This document shows, piece by piece, positions 10,234 to 19,619 of a stretch of 64,000 nucleotides of DNA. The stretch covers positions 124,001-188,000 of the forward strand of contig NZ_LJSD01000037.1 in assembly GCF_001303895.1 (NCBI RefSeq). Reading direction: 5' to 3'. The notes under the pieces were generated by a model, which searched no databases, was not told the origin of the DNA, and worked only from the letters and a program-made list of their open reading frames with translations. This DNA comes from Mesorhizobium sp. 1M-11. Lineage in GTDB: Bacteria > Pseudomonadota > Alphaproteobacteria > Rhizobiales > Rhizobiaceae. Positions within the stretch are counted from its first letter, which is position 1, and the number at the start of each line of letters is the position of its first letter. Position numbers and translations under genes: made by a program.

Positions 10234-10284
10234 GTTTCGTCCCTTTCAAGCACGCCCTTTCACAGGGCGGGGTCATCAGGTTTA

Positions 10285-11226
10285 TCAGGCCATTGCCGCG
10301 ACGGCCGCATCGACGTCGGCAGGATTGCCGACCGCGGCTACGCCGATATCGCGATTGATGCGACGTGCCAGGCCTGAAAGCACCTTGCCGGCGCCGATCT
10401 CGTAGAGCGTGGTGACGCCATTGGCACCGAACCATTCCACGGTCTCGCGCCAGCGCACACGGCCCGTCACCTGCTCGACCAGCCGCGCCGCAATGGTTTC
10501 CGGATCACTCGTCGGCGAAACCGAGACGTTGGAGACGACAGGAACGACTGGCACATTCTTGGTGACCCCGGCCAAAGCCTCACGCATAGCTTCGGCGGCT
10601 GGCGCCATCAGCGCCGAATGGAATGGTGCCGACACCTGCAGCATCAGCGCTCGCTTGGCGCCTTTCTCGGTACAAAGCCTGGCAGCGAGTTCGACAGCCG
10701 CCTTGGCGCCAGAGATAACCAATTGACCACCACCATTGTCATTGGCGACCTGGCAGACAGAACCCTTGCCGGCTTCCGCACAGGCTGCTTCGACATCGGG
10801 CTGCTCAAGGCCGATGATCGCCGCCATGGCACCTTCGCCCACCGGTACCGCCGACTGCATGGCGTTGCCGCGAATACGCAGGAGCCGTGCCGTATCGGCC
10901 ACCGAGACGAAGCCGGCGGCGGCAAGCGCTGAATATTCGCCGAGCGAATGGCCGGCAACGTAGGCAACCTTGTCTTTCAGCGAGAAGCCACGTGATTCCA
11001 GCGCGCGGACAGCGGCCAGGGAGACTGCCATCAGCGCCGGTTGCGCATTGGCCGTCAACGTCAGCGTCTCCTCTGGTCCGCCCCAGATCAGAGCGGACAG
11101 TTTCTCGCCGAGCGCCTCGTCCACCTCTTCGAACACGCGCCGGGATCCGGGAAAGGCGTCAGCCAGATCCTTGCCCATGCCGACCGACTGGCTGCCCTGC
11201 CCTGGAAAGGTGAACGCGACCGCCAT
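10285..11226 (-). CDS. fabD: Malonyl-CoA:ACP transacylase FabD
   Basis: 313 residues from the ATG at 11226, giving the canonical MAVAFTFPGQGSQ; the longer open frame adds 40 unrelated residues. FabD loads malonyl groups onto ACP. The nucleophilic serine is in GHSLGEYSAL, and the partner histidine is in SAPFHSALM. It is the first gene of the leftward fabD-fabG-acpP-fabF block. The region between it and the divergent gene at 11496 (about 270 bases) should carry the promoters of both. Confidence 0.97.
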   Translation of the reverse strand: MAVAFTFPGQGSQSVGMGKDLADAFPGSRRVFEEVDEALGEKLSALIWGGPEETLTLTANAQPALMAVSLAAVRALESRGFSLKDKVAYVAGHSLGEYSALAAAGFVSVADTARLLRIRGNAMQSAVPVGEGAMAAIIGLEQPDVEAACAEAGKGSVCQVANDNGGGQLVISGAKAAVELAARLCTEKGAKRALMLQVSAPFHSALMAPAAEAMREALAGVTKNVPVVPVVSNVSVSPTSDPETIAARLVEQVTGRVRWRETVEWFGANGVTTLYEIGAGKVLSGLARRINRDIGVAAVGNPADVDAAVAAMA

Positions 11227-11495
11227 AGAGAGCTCCAATTGCTTGATCTCGCCTGCCCTGTGCGCAAGCCCGGCCGACAAGTCAAGCCCGACGCGGCTTT
11301 CGCATCCCCTGCCGGACAACACGTCCGAGGCTCCCCGGACGATCAATCATGATGAAAATCGAACACGATTCGTTTGCTGGCTCTTCTAAATTTCGCCACA
11401 GGAGCTAGCTTTTTGTGACATTTGAGTGACAGTTGCGTGACGGGTTTTGCGGTCGGGGGACTGGTGAGTTGGCGAAGGGATGGTCAGGGAGCGGC

Positions 11496-13394
11496 ATGAA
11501 CGCGCCGAAGCATAAGCATAATACCGCTGCCCCCGGCTTTGAGCCGGGCGAGGAAAGGCGTGCACTGCGCTATTGCCTGGTAACTCTGGCGGCTTCAGCA
11601 GTGCTGGTGTTCGCCATCGAGTTGATCTTCCGTGGCGACCTTGCAGCCACTTTCGGCTTTTTCCTCCAGCCATTCAAGCCTGGCTGGACAACGATCATCC
11701 TGTTCACACTCATCCTGATCGGCCTTGATGCGTTGCTCGGGCGCAATCATCAAAGCCTGATGATTTTTGCGCCACTGACCCTGGCCCTTGCTTTCATTGG
11801 CCACCAGAAATCGCGCTATCTCGGTGATCCACTCTATCCGACCGACTTCCTTTATGCGCGCCAGATCGTCGAACTGATGCCGCTTTTGGTACGCGAGCGG
11901 CCCTGGACCGGCGTGGCACTGGCAACCGGCATTGCCGCGACATTGGCTCTAATGGTGATGCTGTGGCGCAGTTGGCGCCGCCGCACGCCCGCGCTTCGCT
12001 ACAAAGCGCGGCTGGCGCGCCTGACGGTTGCAATCCCGCTCCTCGCCTTCTTTGTCTCGATCATGGATTACGCGACCTTCTCGTGGACGCGCGACCGCCT
12101 GCAGATCATCCCGATGATGTGGGATCAGAAGGAAAACTACAATTCCAACGGCTTCGCGCTCGCTTTTGCCCTCAACGTGCCTATGGCACATGTCGGCGCG
12201 CCAGCCGGCTATTCGGAAAAAGCGATTGCAGCCATTGCCAAACCCGAGGCTGGCGCGACGGTACCGGACCAGAAACCCGACATCATCATGGTGATGAGCG
12301 AATCGTTCTGGGATCCCACCATTCTGCCTGGCGTCTCGATCAAGCCCGACCCGGTCGCAGCCGTGCGCCAGCTTCGTTCGGGCTCGATGCTGTCGCCGGA
12401 ATTCGGCGGCATGACCGCCAATGTCGAGTTTGAAGCACTGACCGGATTCTCCAACGCCTTCCTGCCGGCGGGATCGATCCCCTACCAGCAGTATGTGCGC
12501 GCGCCGGTGCCTTCGCTTGCCACCTTCCTGAAGAGCGAAGGCTATTCCGCCAGGGCATTCCACCCCGGAACCAACTGGTTCTGGAACCGCACGGCCGTTT
12601 ACACCGATTTCGGCTTCGACGATTTCCAGTCGGAAGAGTCCATGCCTTATATGGAAAAGCGTGGGCCGCTCGCTTCCGACAAAGCGATGACTGACAAGCT
12701 TATTTCCGCGGCCGATGCATCCGACGAACCATTCTTCTATTTCGCCGTGAGCCTCCAGAATCATGGCCCCTATGAACCCAATCGCTACTTTGACGCCTCT
12801 CACACAGTGGAAGCGCCGATCAGCCAGTGGGCAAAGGATTCGCTTCTCTCCTACGCGGAAGGTGCAGCCGATGCCGACCGCAATCTGAAACGCTTGGTCG
12901 ATTGGGCCGAAAAGCGCGATCGCCCCACCGTGATCGTCTTTTTCGGAGATCACCTGCCGCCGCTGGGGCCGGTCTACGTGGAAACTGGCTTCCTCAAAGA
13001 CAATGTCGCGCCGCGCAGGGAAGCGCCTGACCAGATGAAGCTGCACCGCGAAACGCCGCTGGTCGTATGGTCAAACCGCACGGGCCTTGCCAAGGATATT
13101 GGCTCGGTCAGTCCGGCACTCCTACCCTATCATCTGCTTAAGGCCGCCGGCATCACGCACCCCTATTACACAGGCTTCCTTGGCGAGGTCAGCAAGCGGT
13201 ATAGCGCGATCGATCGCAACGTCCTGCTTGCCACCGACAACGAAGCGACCGTCGACTGGGCAAGACAAAAGCAGATCGAGCCGCTGGTCCGAGACTATCG
13301 TTATCTGCAGTACGACATGATGTTCGGCAAGCGCTGGTCGGCTCGGGATTTCTTCCCCGAGACCATAAATCGGCTGGTCGCCCATACGAGCTGA
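11496..13394 (+). CDS. LTA-synthase-like membrane phosphotransferase (sulfatase fold)
   Basis: 632 residues from the ATG at 11496 (AGGGAG just upstream). About five hydrophobic segments occupy residues 25-215, followed by a periplasmic alkaline-phosphatase/sulfatase-fold domain. Candidate metal ligands and nucleophile are seen in MVMSESFWD, GGMTANVEFEALTG (threonine nucleophile), QNHGPY and FFGDHLPP. This is the architecture of LtaS and of periplasmic phosphoglycerol or phosphoethanolamine transferases. A Gram-negative host makes no lipoteichoic acid, so the substrate may be a periplasmic glucan or a lipid; that is inference. It is divergent from fabD. Confidence 0.82.
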   Translation: MNAPKHKHNTAAPGFEPGEERRALRYCLVTLAASAVLVFAIELIFRGDLAATFGFFLQPFKPGWTTIILFTLILIGLDALLGRNHQSLMIFAPLTLALAFIGHQKSRYLGDPLYPTDFLYARQIVELMPLLVRERPWTGVALATGIAATLALMVMLWRSWRRRTPALRYKARLARLTVAIPLLAFFVSIMDYATFSWTRDRLQIIPMMWDQKENYNSNGFALAFALNVPMAHVGAPAGYSEKAIAAIAKPEAGATVPDQKPDIIMVMSESFWDPTILPGVSIKPDPVAAVRQLRSGSMLSPEFGGMTANVEFEALTGFSNAFLPAGSIPYQQYVRAPVPSLATFLKSEGYSARAFHPGTNWFWNRTAVYTDFGFDDFQSEESMPYMEKRGPLASDKAMTDKLISAADASDEPFFYFAVSLQNHGPYEPNRYFDASHTVEAPISQWAKDSLLSYAEGAADADRNLKRLVDWAEKRDRPTVIVFFGDHLPPLGPVYVETGFLKDNVAPRREAPDQMKLHRETPLVVWSNRTGLAKDIGSVSPALLPYHLLKAAGITHPYYTGFLGEVSKRYSAIDRNVLLATDNEATVDWARQKQIEPLVRDYRYLQYDMMFGKRWSARDFFPETINRLVAHTS

Positions 13395-13546
13395 CGAGCA
13401 TCGACAGCCGGCGATATCGGGCAACAACCCCGCGCGGACTTGACTTTCCGGAAGCATTCTTTATGTGTCCGGCCAAGTTTTCCGCGTCCGGGTGTTTTCC
13501 CCGTGTTCCAGCGGCTCGAACTCCAGACAATTAACGGACGAACACC

Positions 13547-13714
13547 ATGGCCAAAGCCGCGAACATCAAGATCAAGCTTCTGTCGACCGCCGATACCGGC
13601 TTCTTCTATGTGACGAGCAAGAACAGCCGCACGAAGACCGACAAGCTGTCGTTCCGCAAGTACGACCCGGTCGCAAAGAAGCACGTCGAATTCAAGGAAA
13701 CCAAGATCAAGTAA
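13547..13714 (+). CDS. rpmG: 50S ribosomal protein L33
   Basis: 55 residues ([20 protein letters not shown] to the C-terminal ETKIK). This is the common non-zinc alphaproteobacterial L33: the CxxC pairs are missing and the middle reads [20 protein letters not shown]. The protein is strongly basic. The frame was read directly from the sequence. A strong intrinsic terminator follows 24 bases after the stop, so it is probably monocistronic. Confidence 0.97.
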   Translation: MAKAANIKIKLLSTADTGFFYVTSKNSRTKTDKLSFRKYDPVAKKHVEFKETKIK

Positions 13715-13738
13715 TCTGGTTTCCAACTGGAATGCCGA

Positions 13739-13763
13739 AACGCCGCCCCAGGGCGGCGTTTTT
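13739..13763 (+). terminator. Intrinsic terminator after rpmG
   Basis: AACGCCGCC (13739-13747) pairs with GGCGGCGTT (13752-13760) around a four-base loop and runs into a T-tract (TTTTT at 13759-13763). Confidence 0.92.
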
Positions 13764-13895
13764 GTTTGTGCGGATTCTCGAGATAAGCCCCGTCCTTGCC
13801 AGAGCCTATGGCTCGCCAAGACAGGGTAGCTCAATAATTCGAAGAAGAATAAGGGGGCCGGTCGGCGGATGGCAGCGGTACGAGGAGGCCACTAT

Positions 13896-14036
13896 ATGCC
13901 AACGCCGGCCGGCCGACCCCACGGACCCAGGAGATGCGGCGGACCTGAGCATCATGGGGTATCAATGGAACGTGCCGGCATCGCCCCCGCACCGAACAGT
14001 TCCTCGTTAGCGGCTGCACATTTGCGCAAGCGCTGA
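13896..14036 (+). CDS. Possible small ORF, 46 residues, unrecognised
   Basis: An ATG at 13896 is preceded by GAGGAGG about eight bases upstream, one of the stronger ribosome-binding sites in the window, and opens 46 codons ending in TGA at 14034. The product is Arg/Pro/Ala/His-rich (starts MPTPAGRPHGPRR) with one cysteine and no recognisable domain. It lies in the stretch of about 370 bases between the rpmG terminator and the pleD stop, where I see no other gene. An imperfect hairpin spans about 13788-13829. The GC-rich sequence makes chance open frames likely, so this is only a candidate. Confidence 0.22.
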   Translation: MPTPAGRPHGPRRCGGPEHHGVSMERAGIAPAPNSSSLAAAHLRKR

Positions 14037-14132
14037 TGAAAAGCAATACTTTCTTAACCACGCACCTAAGATTCGCGCTGGTAAGGTAAATTGCTAGCGT
14101 TACCGGCCGAACGACCGGCTTCTCTCCCCACA

Positions 14133-15506
14133 CTACGCAGCCTTTGCCACCACCCGGTTGCGGCCGCTGTTCTTGGCTTCATACAGGGCGATATCTGCCC
14201 GCTTGATCAGATCGTTCACCGTGTCCGCTCCCTTGAGCAGACACGAAACGCCAACGCTTATGGTAATTTCAGCAGTCTTGCCTTCGCGCCCGACCGCGAA
14301 GGGTGAGCGGGCGATTTCGGCGCGAATACGCTCAGCCACCTTTTCCGCCACCGCACCTTCCGTGTCTGGCATCACAACCACGAATTCCTCCCCACCAAAG
14401 CGGCAGGCCAGATCGATGCCGCGCACATTCTTACGCAGCCGATGAGCAAACTCGCGCAACACATCATCGCCGCCATCGTGGCCATAGGTATCGTTGATCG
14501 CCTTGAAGCGATCGAGGTCGGTGATCATGAGCGACAACGGGCGGCGGCGCGCCACCGCCCGGTCGAACAGCGTCTGCAGATGGCTATCGAGATAGCGGCG
14601 ATTGTGAAGGCCGGTCAGGCCGTCGGTTACCGCCATCTCGATCGTCTGCGTTACAGAGGCTCGCAATTGGTCGTTGTAGCGCTTGCGGCGCACCTGCGTG
14701 CGCAAGCGCGCCGTCAACTCGTGCGGATCGATCGGCCGGGTAAGGTAATCGTTGATGCCGAGTTCCAGTCCGCGAATGACGCGATCTTCCTCACCGGGAT
14801 CTGCCAGCAGCATGATCGGCACGAAGCGCGTGCGATCGAGCGAACGCAACTGCGAGCAGAGCCGAAGCGGATCGAAATCGGTGAAATCGGTGGAAACGAG
14901 GATGCATTCGTAAGGCGTTTCGGCCGCCTGGAAAAAGCCGGCATGCGGGTCTTTGACCGTATCCAGAGCCGCCTTGTTGCGCAGCACTTTCTGAATACGC
15001 TCAGTTGAGCTCTGGCGCTCGTCGATCAAAAGAACCTTGGGAAGCGAATCCTCATCGGCCAAACTGCGGCTCAGCAATTCCTCGATGCCGATGTTTTGCG
15101 TGGTCGAAGCCCGCAGGCGCAGCTCGTCGGTCAACATCTTCAGCCGAACGAGGCTCTTTACCCGCGTCATCAGTTGCAGGTCATTGACTGGCTTGGTCAG
15201 GAAATCGTCGGCACCAGCCTCCAGCCCGCGCACGCGGTCGGTGATCTGGTCCAGAGCAGTGACCATGACGACCGGAATATGCGAGGTCGCCGGATCGCTT
15301 TTCAGCCGGCGGCAGACCTCGAACCCATCCATGTCCGGCATCATCACGTCGAGCAAAACGACGTCGACCTTGCCGTTTTCGCAGGTTTCAATCGCATCCG
15401 GGCCGCTCGACGCCGTCAGCACGTCGAAATACTCGGCCAGAAGCCGAACCTCGAGCAGCTTCACATTGGCCGGCACGTCGTCGACGACAAGGATACGGGC
15501 TGTCAT
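14133..15506 (-). CDS. pleD: PleD-type response regulator, diguanylate cyclase
   Basis: 457 residues from ATG 15506 (MTARILVVDD); the longer frame adds ten residues. Order: receiver domain 1 (about 1-125, phospho-acceptor in VVLLDVMMPDMDG, lysine in LTKPV), a second more degenerate receiver (about 150-270), then a GGDEF domain with active site FGGEEFVVV. An RGID inhibitory-site motif (RxxD) lies five residues before GGEEF, so product inhibition is expected. It makes cyclic di-GMP; Caulobacter PleD controls the polar swarmer-to-stalked transition. It starts 33 bases after divK, and divK-pleD is a conserved pair. Confidence 0.96.
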   Translation of the reverse strand: MTARILVVDDVPANVKLLEVRLLAEYFDVLTASSGPDAIETCENGKVDVVLLDVMMPDMDGFEVCRRLKSDPATSHIPVVMVTALDQITDRVRGLEAGADDFLTKPVNDLQLMTRVKSLVRLKMLTDELRLRASTTQNIGIEELLSRSLADEDSLPKVLLIDERQSSTERIQKVLRNKAALDTVKDPHAGFFQAAETPYECILVSTDFTDFDPLRLCSQLRSLDRTRFVPIMLLADPGEEDRVIRGLELGINDYLTRPIDPHELTARLRTQVRRKRYNDQLRASVTQTIEMAVTDGLTGLHNRRYLDSHLQTLFDRAVARRRPLSLMITDLDRFKAINDTYGHDGGDDVLREFAHRLRKNVRGIDLACRFGGEEFVVVMPDTEGAVAEKVAERIRAEIARSPFAVGREGKTAEITISVGVSCLLKGADTVNDLIKRADIALYEAKNSGRNRVVAKAA

Positions 15507-15539
15507 CTCACGCGGCTCCGGGCAAACATCGGGCAACCA

Positions 15540-15911
15540 TCAGGCATCACCCAGATAGGATTTTACAGTCTCAATGAAACGCGGCACCGAAATCGGCTTG
15601 GAGATGTAAGCCTCGCAACCGCCTTGACGGATGCGTTCCTCATCCCCCTTCATGGCGAAAGCGGTAACGGCAATGACCGGAATGACGTGCAATTCGTCGT
15701 CCTCCTTCAGCCATTTGGTCACCTCGAGCCCCGAAACCTCCGGCAACTGGATATCCATGAGGATCAAGTCAGGCCGGTGCTTGCGCGCCAGATCCAAAGC
15801 CTCGAGGCCGTTGCGAGTGCGCACGGTTTCGTAGCCACTGGCCTCGATGAGGTCGCGAAAGAGCTTCATGTTGAGCTCGTTGTCTTCGACGATCATTACC
15901 TTCTTCGGCAT
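15540..15911 (-). CDS. divK: Single-domain response regulator DivK
   Basis: 123 residues, one receiver domain with no output domain. [18 protein letters not shown] carries the acidic pocket, LILMDIQLP the phospho-acceptor aspartate, and YISKPIS the conserved lysine. DivK is the alphaproteobacterial cell-cycle regulator that acts with DivJ and PleC upstream of CtrA; those partners are not in this window. Adjacent pleD on the same strand supports the assignment. Confidence 0.95.
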   Translation of the reverse strand: MPKKVMIVEDNELNMKLFRDLIEASGYETVRTRNGLEALDLARKHRPDLILMDIQLPEVSGLEVTKWLKEDDELHVIPVIAVTAFAMKGDEERIRQGGCEAYISKPISVPRFIETVKSYLGDA

Positions 15912-16152
15912 ATTTTCCCGCTCCGACGGCGCTCCCGCGCGGAAACCGTCGCAATGCGCTCCAACAGAGAGCGCCCAAAACCCGGTTTTACTTTAGCGCG
16001 AGATGATTGACGAAACGCAAACCGGCGGCCCGAAATCCGATCGGCTTGCCTGCAACAAAACAATAGGAACGCGACACAAGCCTTGCCCTGGGCAGAGCTT
16101 GTGACTACTTCGGGACGCAGACTCATAACCATTGTTGGAATCAAAGGTAGCG

Positions 16153-16455
16153 ATGGCAGACGCAGCGTCAATGCGCGAACAGGCAGAGGCTCTTGCGATC
16201 AATGCACTGGCCTTCGTTGCCGGCGATGCTGAACTCCTGCCGCGCTTCCTGGCGATCACCGGTATCGAGGCAAGTTCCATCCGGCGCGCAGCCACCGAAC
16301 CCGGCTTTCTCGCCGGCGTATTGCAATTCGTTCTGGCGCACGAGCCAACCTTGATGCGCTTCTGTGAAGAAACCGGCACAGCGCCGGCATCAGTGGGCAA
16401 GGCGCTACGCGCCCTGCCCCTCGGCAACCAAGATGACTATGAGCGTTCGACATGA
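16153..16455 (+). CDS. DUF3572 family protein
   Basis: 100 residues from the ATG at 16153; a TTG start at 16132 would add seven residues. The all-helical sequence (EQAEALAINALAFVAGDAE, then RFLAITGIEASSIR) matches my memory of the DUF3572 family, found mainly in alphaproteobacteria near divK/pleD. No catalytic motif is visible and no function is known to me. The stop overlaps the start of the HAD-like gene by four bases, implying translational coupling. It is divergent from divK. Confidence 0.75.
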   Translation: MADAASMREQAEALAINALAFVAGDAELLPRFLAITGIEASSIRRAATEPGFLAGVLQFVLAHEPTLMRFCEETGTAPASVGKALRALPLGNQDDYERST

Positions 16456-17105
16456 GTGATGACCCCGAGACAGCTCGCCAGATCGCGGAATTGGCAAGCG
16501 ACGATCGGCCCCTGCTGGTACTCGATGTCGATGACGTGATCCTTGAATTCATCCGGCCGTTTCCGCGTTTTCTGGAGATCCGCGGCTATGACTTGACCTT
16601 CGCTTCGTTCCGCTTGACCGGCAATGTCGCGGAGAGGGCCACTGGACGCGTGGCAGAGCAGCATGAAGTGCATACCCTGCTCGACGATTTCTTCGCCGGT
16701 CAGGCCGAATGGCAATATCTGGCCGAAGGCGTCGCGGACACGCTGCGTTCGCTGGAAGCACGGGCAGAAATCGTGCTTCTGACAGCAATGCCACACAAGC
16801 ATCGCGCAGCACGGCGCGCGCATCTCGACCAGCTCGGACTTCGCTATCCGCTGCTCACCACCGAAATGGCCAAAGGGCCGGCTGTGGCGAAGCTTCGCGG
16901 CGACAAGGGACGCCCCGTCGCCTTCGTCGACGATCAGCCCAACAACCTCATTTCAGCACGGGGTTCGGTCATCGACGCGCATCTGTTCCATCTGATGGCC
17001 GACAACTCGCTGCGTGCATTCCTGCCGCCGCTGCCCGACGATCTGATCGTCGTACAGGATTGGCATGAAGCGGCCCCGAAAATTGCGCATGCGCTGGGCA
17101 TTTAG
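16452..17105 (+). CDS. HAD-like hydrolase
   Basis: 217 residues. Motif I reads LVLDVDDVI (about residues 22-30) with the DxD pair, motif II is VLLTAMP, and motif IV is VAFVDDQPNN, together a haloacid-dehalogenase-type phosphatase. The substrate cannot be predicted. The start overlaps the DUF3572 stop (ATGA), and a bidirectional terminator follows. In Rhizobiales this pair often sits beside divK/pleD, but no link to cell-cycle control is shown. Confidence 0.78.
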   Translation: MSDDPETARQIAELASDDRPLLVLDVDDVILEFIRPFPRFLEIRGYDLTFASFRLTGNVAERATGRVAEQHEVHTLLDDFFAGQAEWQYLAEGVADTLRSLEARAEIVLLTAMPHKHRAARRAHLDQLGLRYPLLTTEMAKGPAVAKLRGDKGRPVAFVDDQPNNLISARGSVIDAHLFHLMADNSLRAFLPPLPDDLIVVQDWHEAAPKIAHALGI

Positions 17106-17132
17106 GAAACTTACGCAACTCAAGGACATCTC

Positions 17133-17175
17133 AATCAAAAGCCCCGCTTGGCGTATCAAGCGGGGCTTTTTGATT
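17133..17175. terminator. Bidirectional intrinsic terminator
   Basis: AAAAGCCCCGCTTG (17137-17150) pairs with CAAGCGGGGCTTTT (17157-17170) around a six-base loop, and pairing extends to AATC/GATT at the ends. A/T tracts flank both sides. It lies between the convergent HAD-like gene (+) and the exported-protein gene (-) and can serve both. Confidence 0.93.
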
Positions 17176-17205
17176 CATGCGGCAAGGTTGCCCTGAGCCG
17201 ATTTC

Positions 17206-18819
17206 TTACTGTTGCGCAGGTTGCTGTGGGGCCTGCTCCGGCTGATCCGCTCCTTCCGAAGGTTCGGTGGTGTCCTGCGCCGGATCGGTGCCTTCTTCCT
17301 GAATCGCTTCATCGTCGGTCACGCCTTCCTGGGAAGGATCGACGACCGGGTCAGCAGCCTTCACGGTGACGCCGTTGACAACGACAGTGCCGTCCGGCTT
17401 GGCATTCAACGCCCATTCAATGCGGCCATCCGGCAATGTCTTGGCAAACCCCTTCATCGCCAATGCCGCTGCGACCGCGTTGCTGGCATCCGGCGTCGTC
17501 TTGGCAGCCTCTTGCAGCTTTTCGACGATCTTGTCATAGCCCGACACCGTAATGGTCAGATCCATGTCCGGCTTCTTGGTCGGGTCCGGCTTGTCGAACG
17601 GAAAGCGAACCTCGCCGTTGAACGCGATCTCGGTATCCTTGTTCTTGATGATGCTGGGCTCGATCAACACCTTCGGCGATTTGGCCAGGAACTCTGCGCC
17701 GATCTTGTCGCCGAAATCTTCGGGCAGCGGCGGCTCCTTGGTCAAGTCGAACGTGTCGATGGCCTTCCTGGCCATTGTATCGAGATCGAGATTGGAGCCA
17801 CCGAAGTTGAGTTCGATGTCAGTCGGCAATAGCGAGACACTCCATGCCGGCAGCATCTGCGCGGCGATCGCGGGTACGGTCAGGCCACTGGCTTTGAGGC
17901 CATAGCTCAGTTTGCCATTCTGGCTCACGCCATCGGCACCGAATTTGGCGACCATCTCGGTCATCCCGAATTCGCCGAGCGGCGTACCGACCTTGAAATC
18001 CCTGAAATTGTAGGCGCCGTCGAAACGCTGCCAGACAGGCAGCGCGGCCAGAAGCAGCGTCTTCAATTCCGCCTGATTCGCCTTGACCTTGGCTTCTTCC
18101 TGGTTGGCGACGCCAAAGGCGACAAGATCCAGTATGGCCCGGCTGCGTAGCCCCTTTGCTGTCGCATCCACAGCGAAGCTCGGCGAATGGAAGGTCAGCG
18201 GGACTCTCATGCCACTTTCAGGATCGTCGATCGTCACAGTCTCGCTGAAATCGGCCACGGTCTGGCTCATGGTGAAATCGACACCACCATCCGCAGCCTT
18301 TGCGCCCGTTCCCGTCATCGTGGTGGCACCTGCACTTGCCTGCACGTTCGATTTCGGGTCCTTCGATGTCATGGTCATGCCGGCCATCGACGATGTCACG
18401 GCGGTGAACGCCGCCAGAGCCGGATCGTAAAGACCGGAGAACTTTCCGTCCTTGATCTCGATCTCGGTATTCTGCTGTCCTTCGGGAGTTTTCACCTCGA
18501 ACGTGCCCTTGGCAGGCAGTACGCTGGACACGTCCCAACTGCCGTCGGTGCGCGGCTTCACCGCGAGCACATAGGCAGGCACGTCGAATTTGACGAAATC
18601 CTGCTTGGGGAACGCGTTCACAAGTGCCTTGAAATCGATCGTAAGCTGATAGGCGTCGCCTTTCGGCTCGACCTTGATCACGCCCTTTTCGAAAGCCTGG
18701 CTGCCGAAGTAGCGGGAAATATCCTTCTGAACCTGAGCTGCACCCTGGCTATCGATGCCCTGGCCAAAGGCCGGAGTGCAGATCGCCAGAGCGGAAACAG
18801 TCGTCAATATGCGGCGCAC
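17206..18819 (-). CDS. Large exported protein of unknown function
   Basis: 537 residues. The N terminus MRRILTTVSALAICTPAFG is a signal peptide, so the product is periplasmic or outer-membrane associated. The body alternates short beta strands and loops with repeated phrases such as YQLTIDF, GKFSGLYDP and GEVRFPFDK, suggesting an elongated beta-rich fold; it distantly recalls DUF945/DUF2125-type exported proteins, but I cannot confirm that. The last 45 residues are an acidic, Gln/Pro-rich tail (DPAQDTTEPSEG, PEQAPQQPAQQ). Monocistronic by context, with a shared terminator at its 3' end. Confidence 0.7.
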   Translation of the reverse strand: MRRILTTVSALAICTPAFGQGIDSQGAAQVQKDISRYFGSQAFEKGVIKVEPKGDAYQLTIDFKALVNAFPKQDFVKFDVPAYVLAVKPRTDGSWDVSSVLPAKGTFEVKTPEGQQNTEIEIKDGKFSGLYDPALAAFTAVTSSMAGMTMTSKDPKSNVQASAGATTMTGTGAKAADGGVDFTMSQTVADFSETVTIDDPESGMRVPLTFHSPSFAVDATAKGLRSRAILDLVAFGVANQEEAKVKANQAELKTLLLAALPVWQRFDGAYNFRDFKVGTPLGEFGMTEMVAKFGADGVSQNGKLSYGLKASGLTVPAIAAQMLPAWSVSLLPTDIELNFGGSNLDLDTMARKAIDTFDLTKEPPLPEDFGDKIGAEFLAKSPKVLIEPSIIKNKDTEIAFNGEVRFPFDKPDPTKKPDMDLTITVSGYDKIVEKLQEAAKTTPDASNAVAAALAMKGFAKTLPDGRIEWALNAKPDGTVVVNGVTVKAADPVVDPSQEGVTDDEAIQEEGTDPAQDTTEPSEGADQPEQAPQQPAQQ

Positions 18820-18982
18820 TTATGGTCTCCACTTCTATCAAGGTAACGGGAAAACCCGCTCCAATCGGCTCCTTCGTAGGAAATTACCGCCACAACCACA
18901 AGGCGACATGACAATCCGCACCAACTGGCGCAGGGCCGGAGCCAACGCAAAACACAGGGCTATGAACCCCGGCTTTGTTTCC

Positions 18983-19564
18983 TCACGGTGTTAGGACCAG
19001 CCGCATCAACGGGCGTCCTGCCTTACGCTCGACAAGCCGTTCGAAGCCGGCCTTTTCGAAAACGCGGGATGAGCCCACGAAAAGGCCGAGCGAGCGCGAA
19101 TCGCGCGAGAGATCGATCGGGCAAGCCTCGATTTGCCGGGCGCCGCGGCTCCGGGCAAAGTCGATGCCGCCAGAAACAAGCCGGTGGGTCAGACCTTGGC
19201 CACGCATTTTCACGCGGATGAAGAAGCACGAAATTGCCCAGACGCCGAGATCATCCGCATCCGAGGGCTGGACCGGCGCGGATCCCCTTCCCTTGTTGTT
19301 CCATTCGGGAATGTCGGCGCGCGGCCCGATCTGCATCCAGCCATGCGCGGTCCCATCCTCCATCGCCAACAAGCCGGGTGGCGGCCCGGCTTCGATGCGC
19401 GCCTTGATGTGATCCTTGTTGCTTTGCCGGTTACTCGCCCGGCGCATAGCCGGTGGCAGCCTGAAATGTGTGCACCAGCAACCGTAGCATGCACCCTGCT
19501 TGCCAAACAGATCTTCGAACTGAGGCCAGAAATCCGGCGTCAAAGGGTGGATTTCGATGTTCAT
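18983..19564 (-). CDS. GNAT-family N-acetyltransferase
   Basis: 193 residues from the ATG at 19564, which has GGAGG eight bases upstream; the longer frame starts at 19585. The acetyl-CoA loop is probably KMRGQGLTHRLV and the C-terminal GNAT strand pair contains VFEKAGFERL. The N terminus has the clustered cysteines GACYGCWCTHFR, a feature of a subgroup of uncharacterised GNAT proteins. Substrate unknown. It is divergent from dinB with a 64-base gap, so the LexA box there could also affect it. Confidence 0.8.
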   Translation of the reverse strand: MNIEIHPLTPDFWPQFEDLFGKQGACYGCWCTHFRLPPAMRRASNRQSNKDHIKARIEAGPPPGLLAMEDGTAHGWMQIGPRADIPEWNNKGRGSAPVQPSDADDLGVWAISCFFIRVKMRGQGLTHRLVSGGIDFARSRGARQIEACPIDLSRDSRSLGLFVGSSRVFEKAGFERLVERKAGRPLMRLVLTP

Positions 19565-19619
19565 GACTTGTCCCTCCGGTCGCATTGCGTGTCCCGGCCG
19601 TGTAGACTAGCTTGCATTT

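Noticed and set aside
11949..13046. 365-residue minus-strand open frame inside the LTA-synthase-like gene
   Set aside because: It lies antisense to the catalytic domain whose motifs are intact, and its product is a His/Arg-rich shadow with no fold signature.
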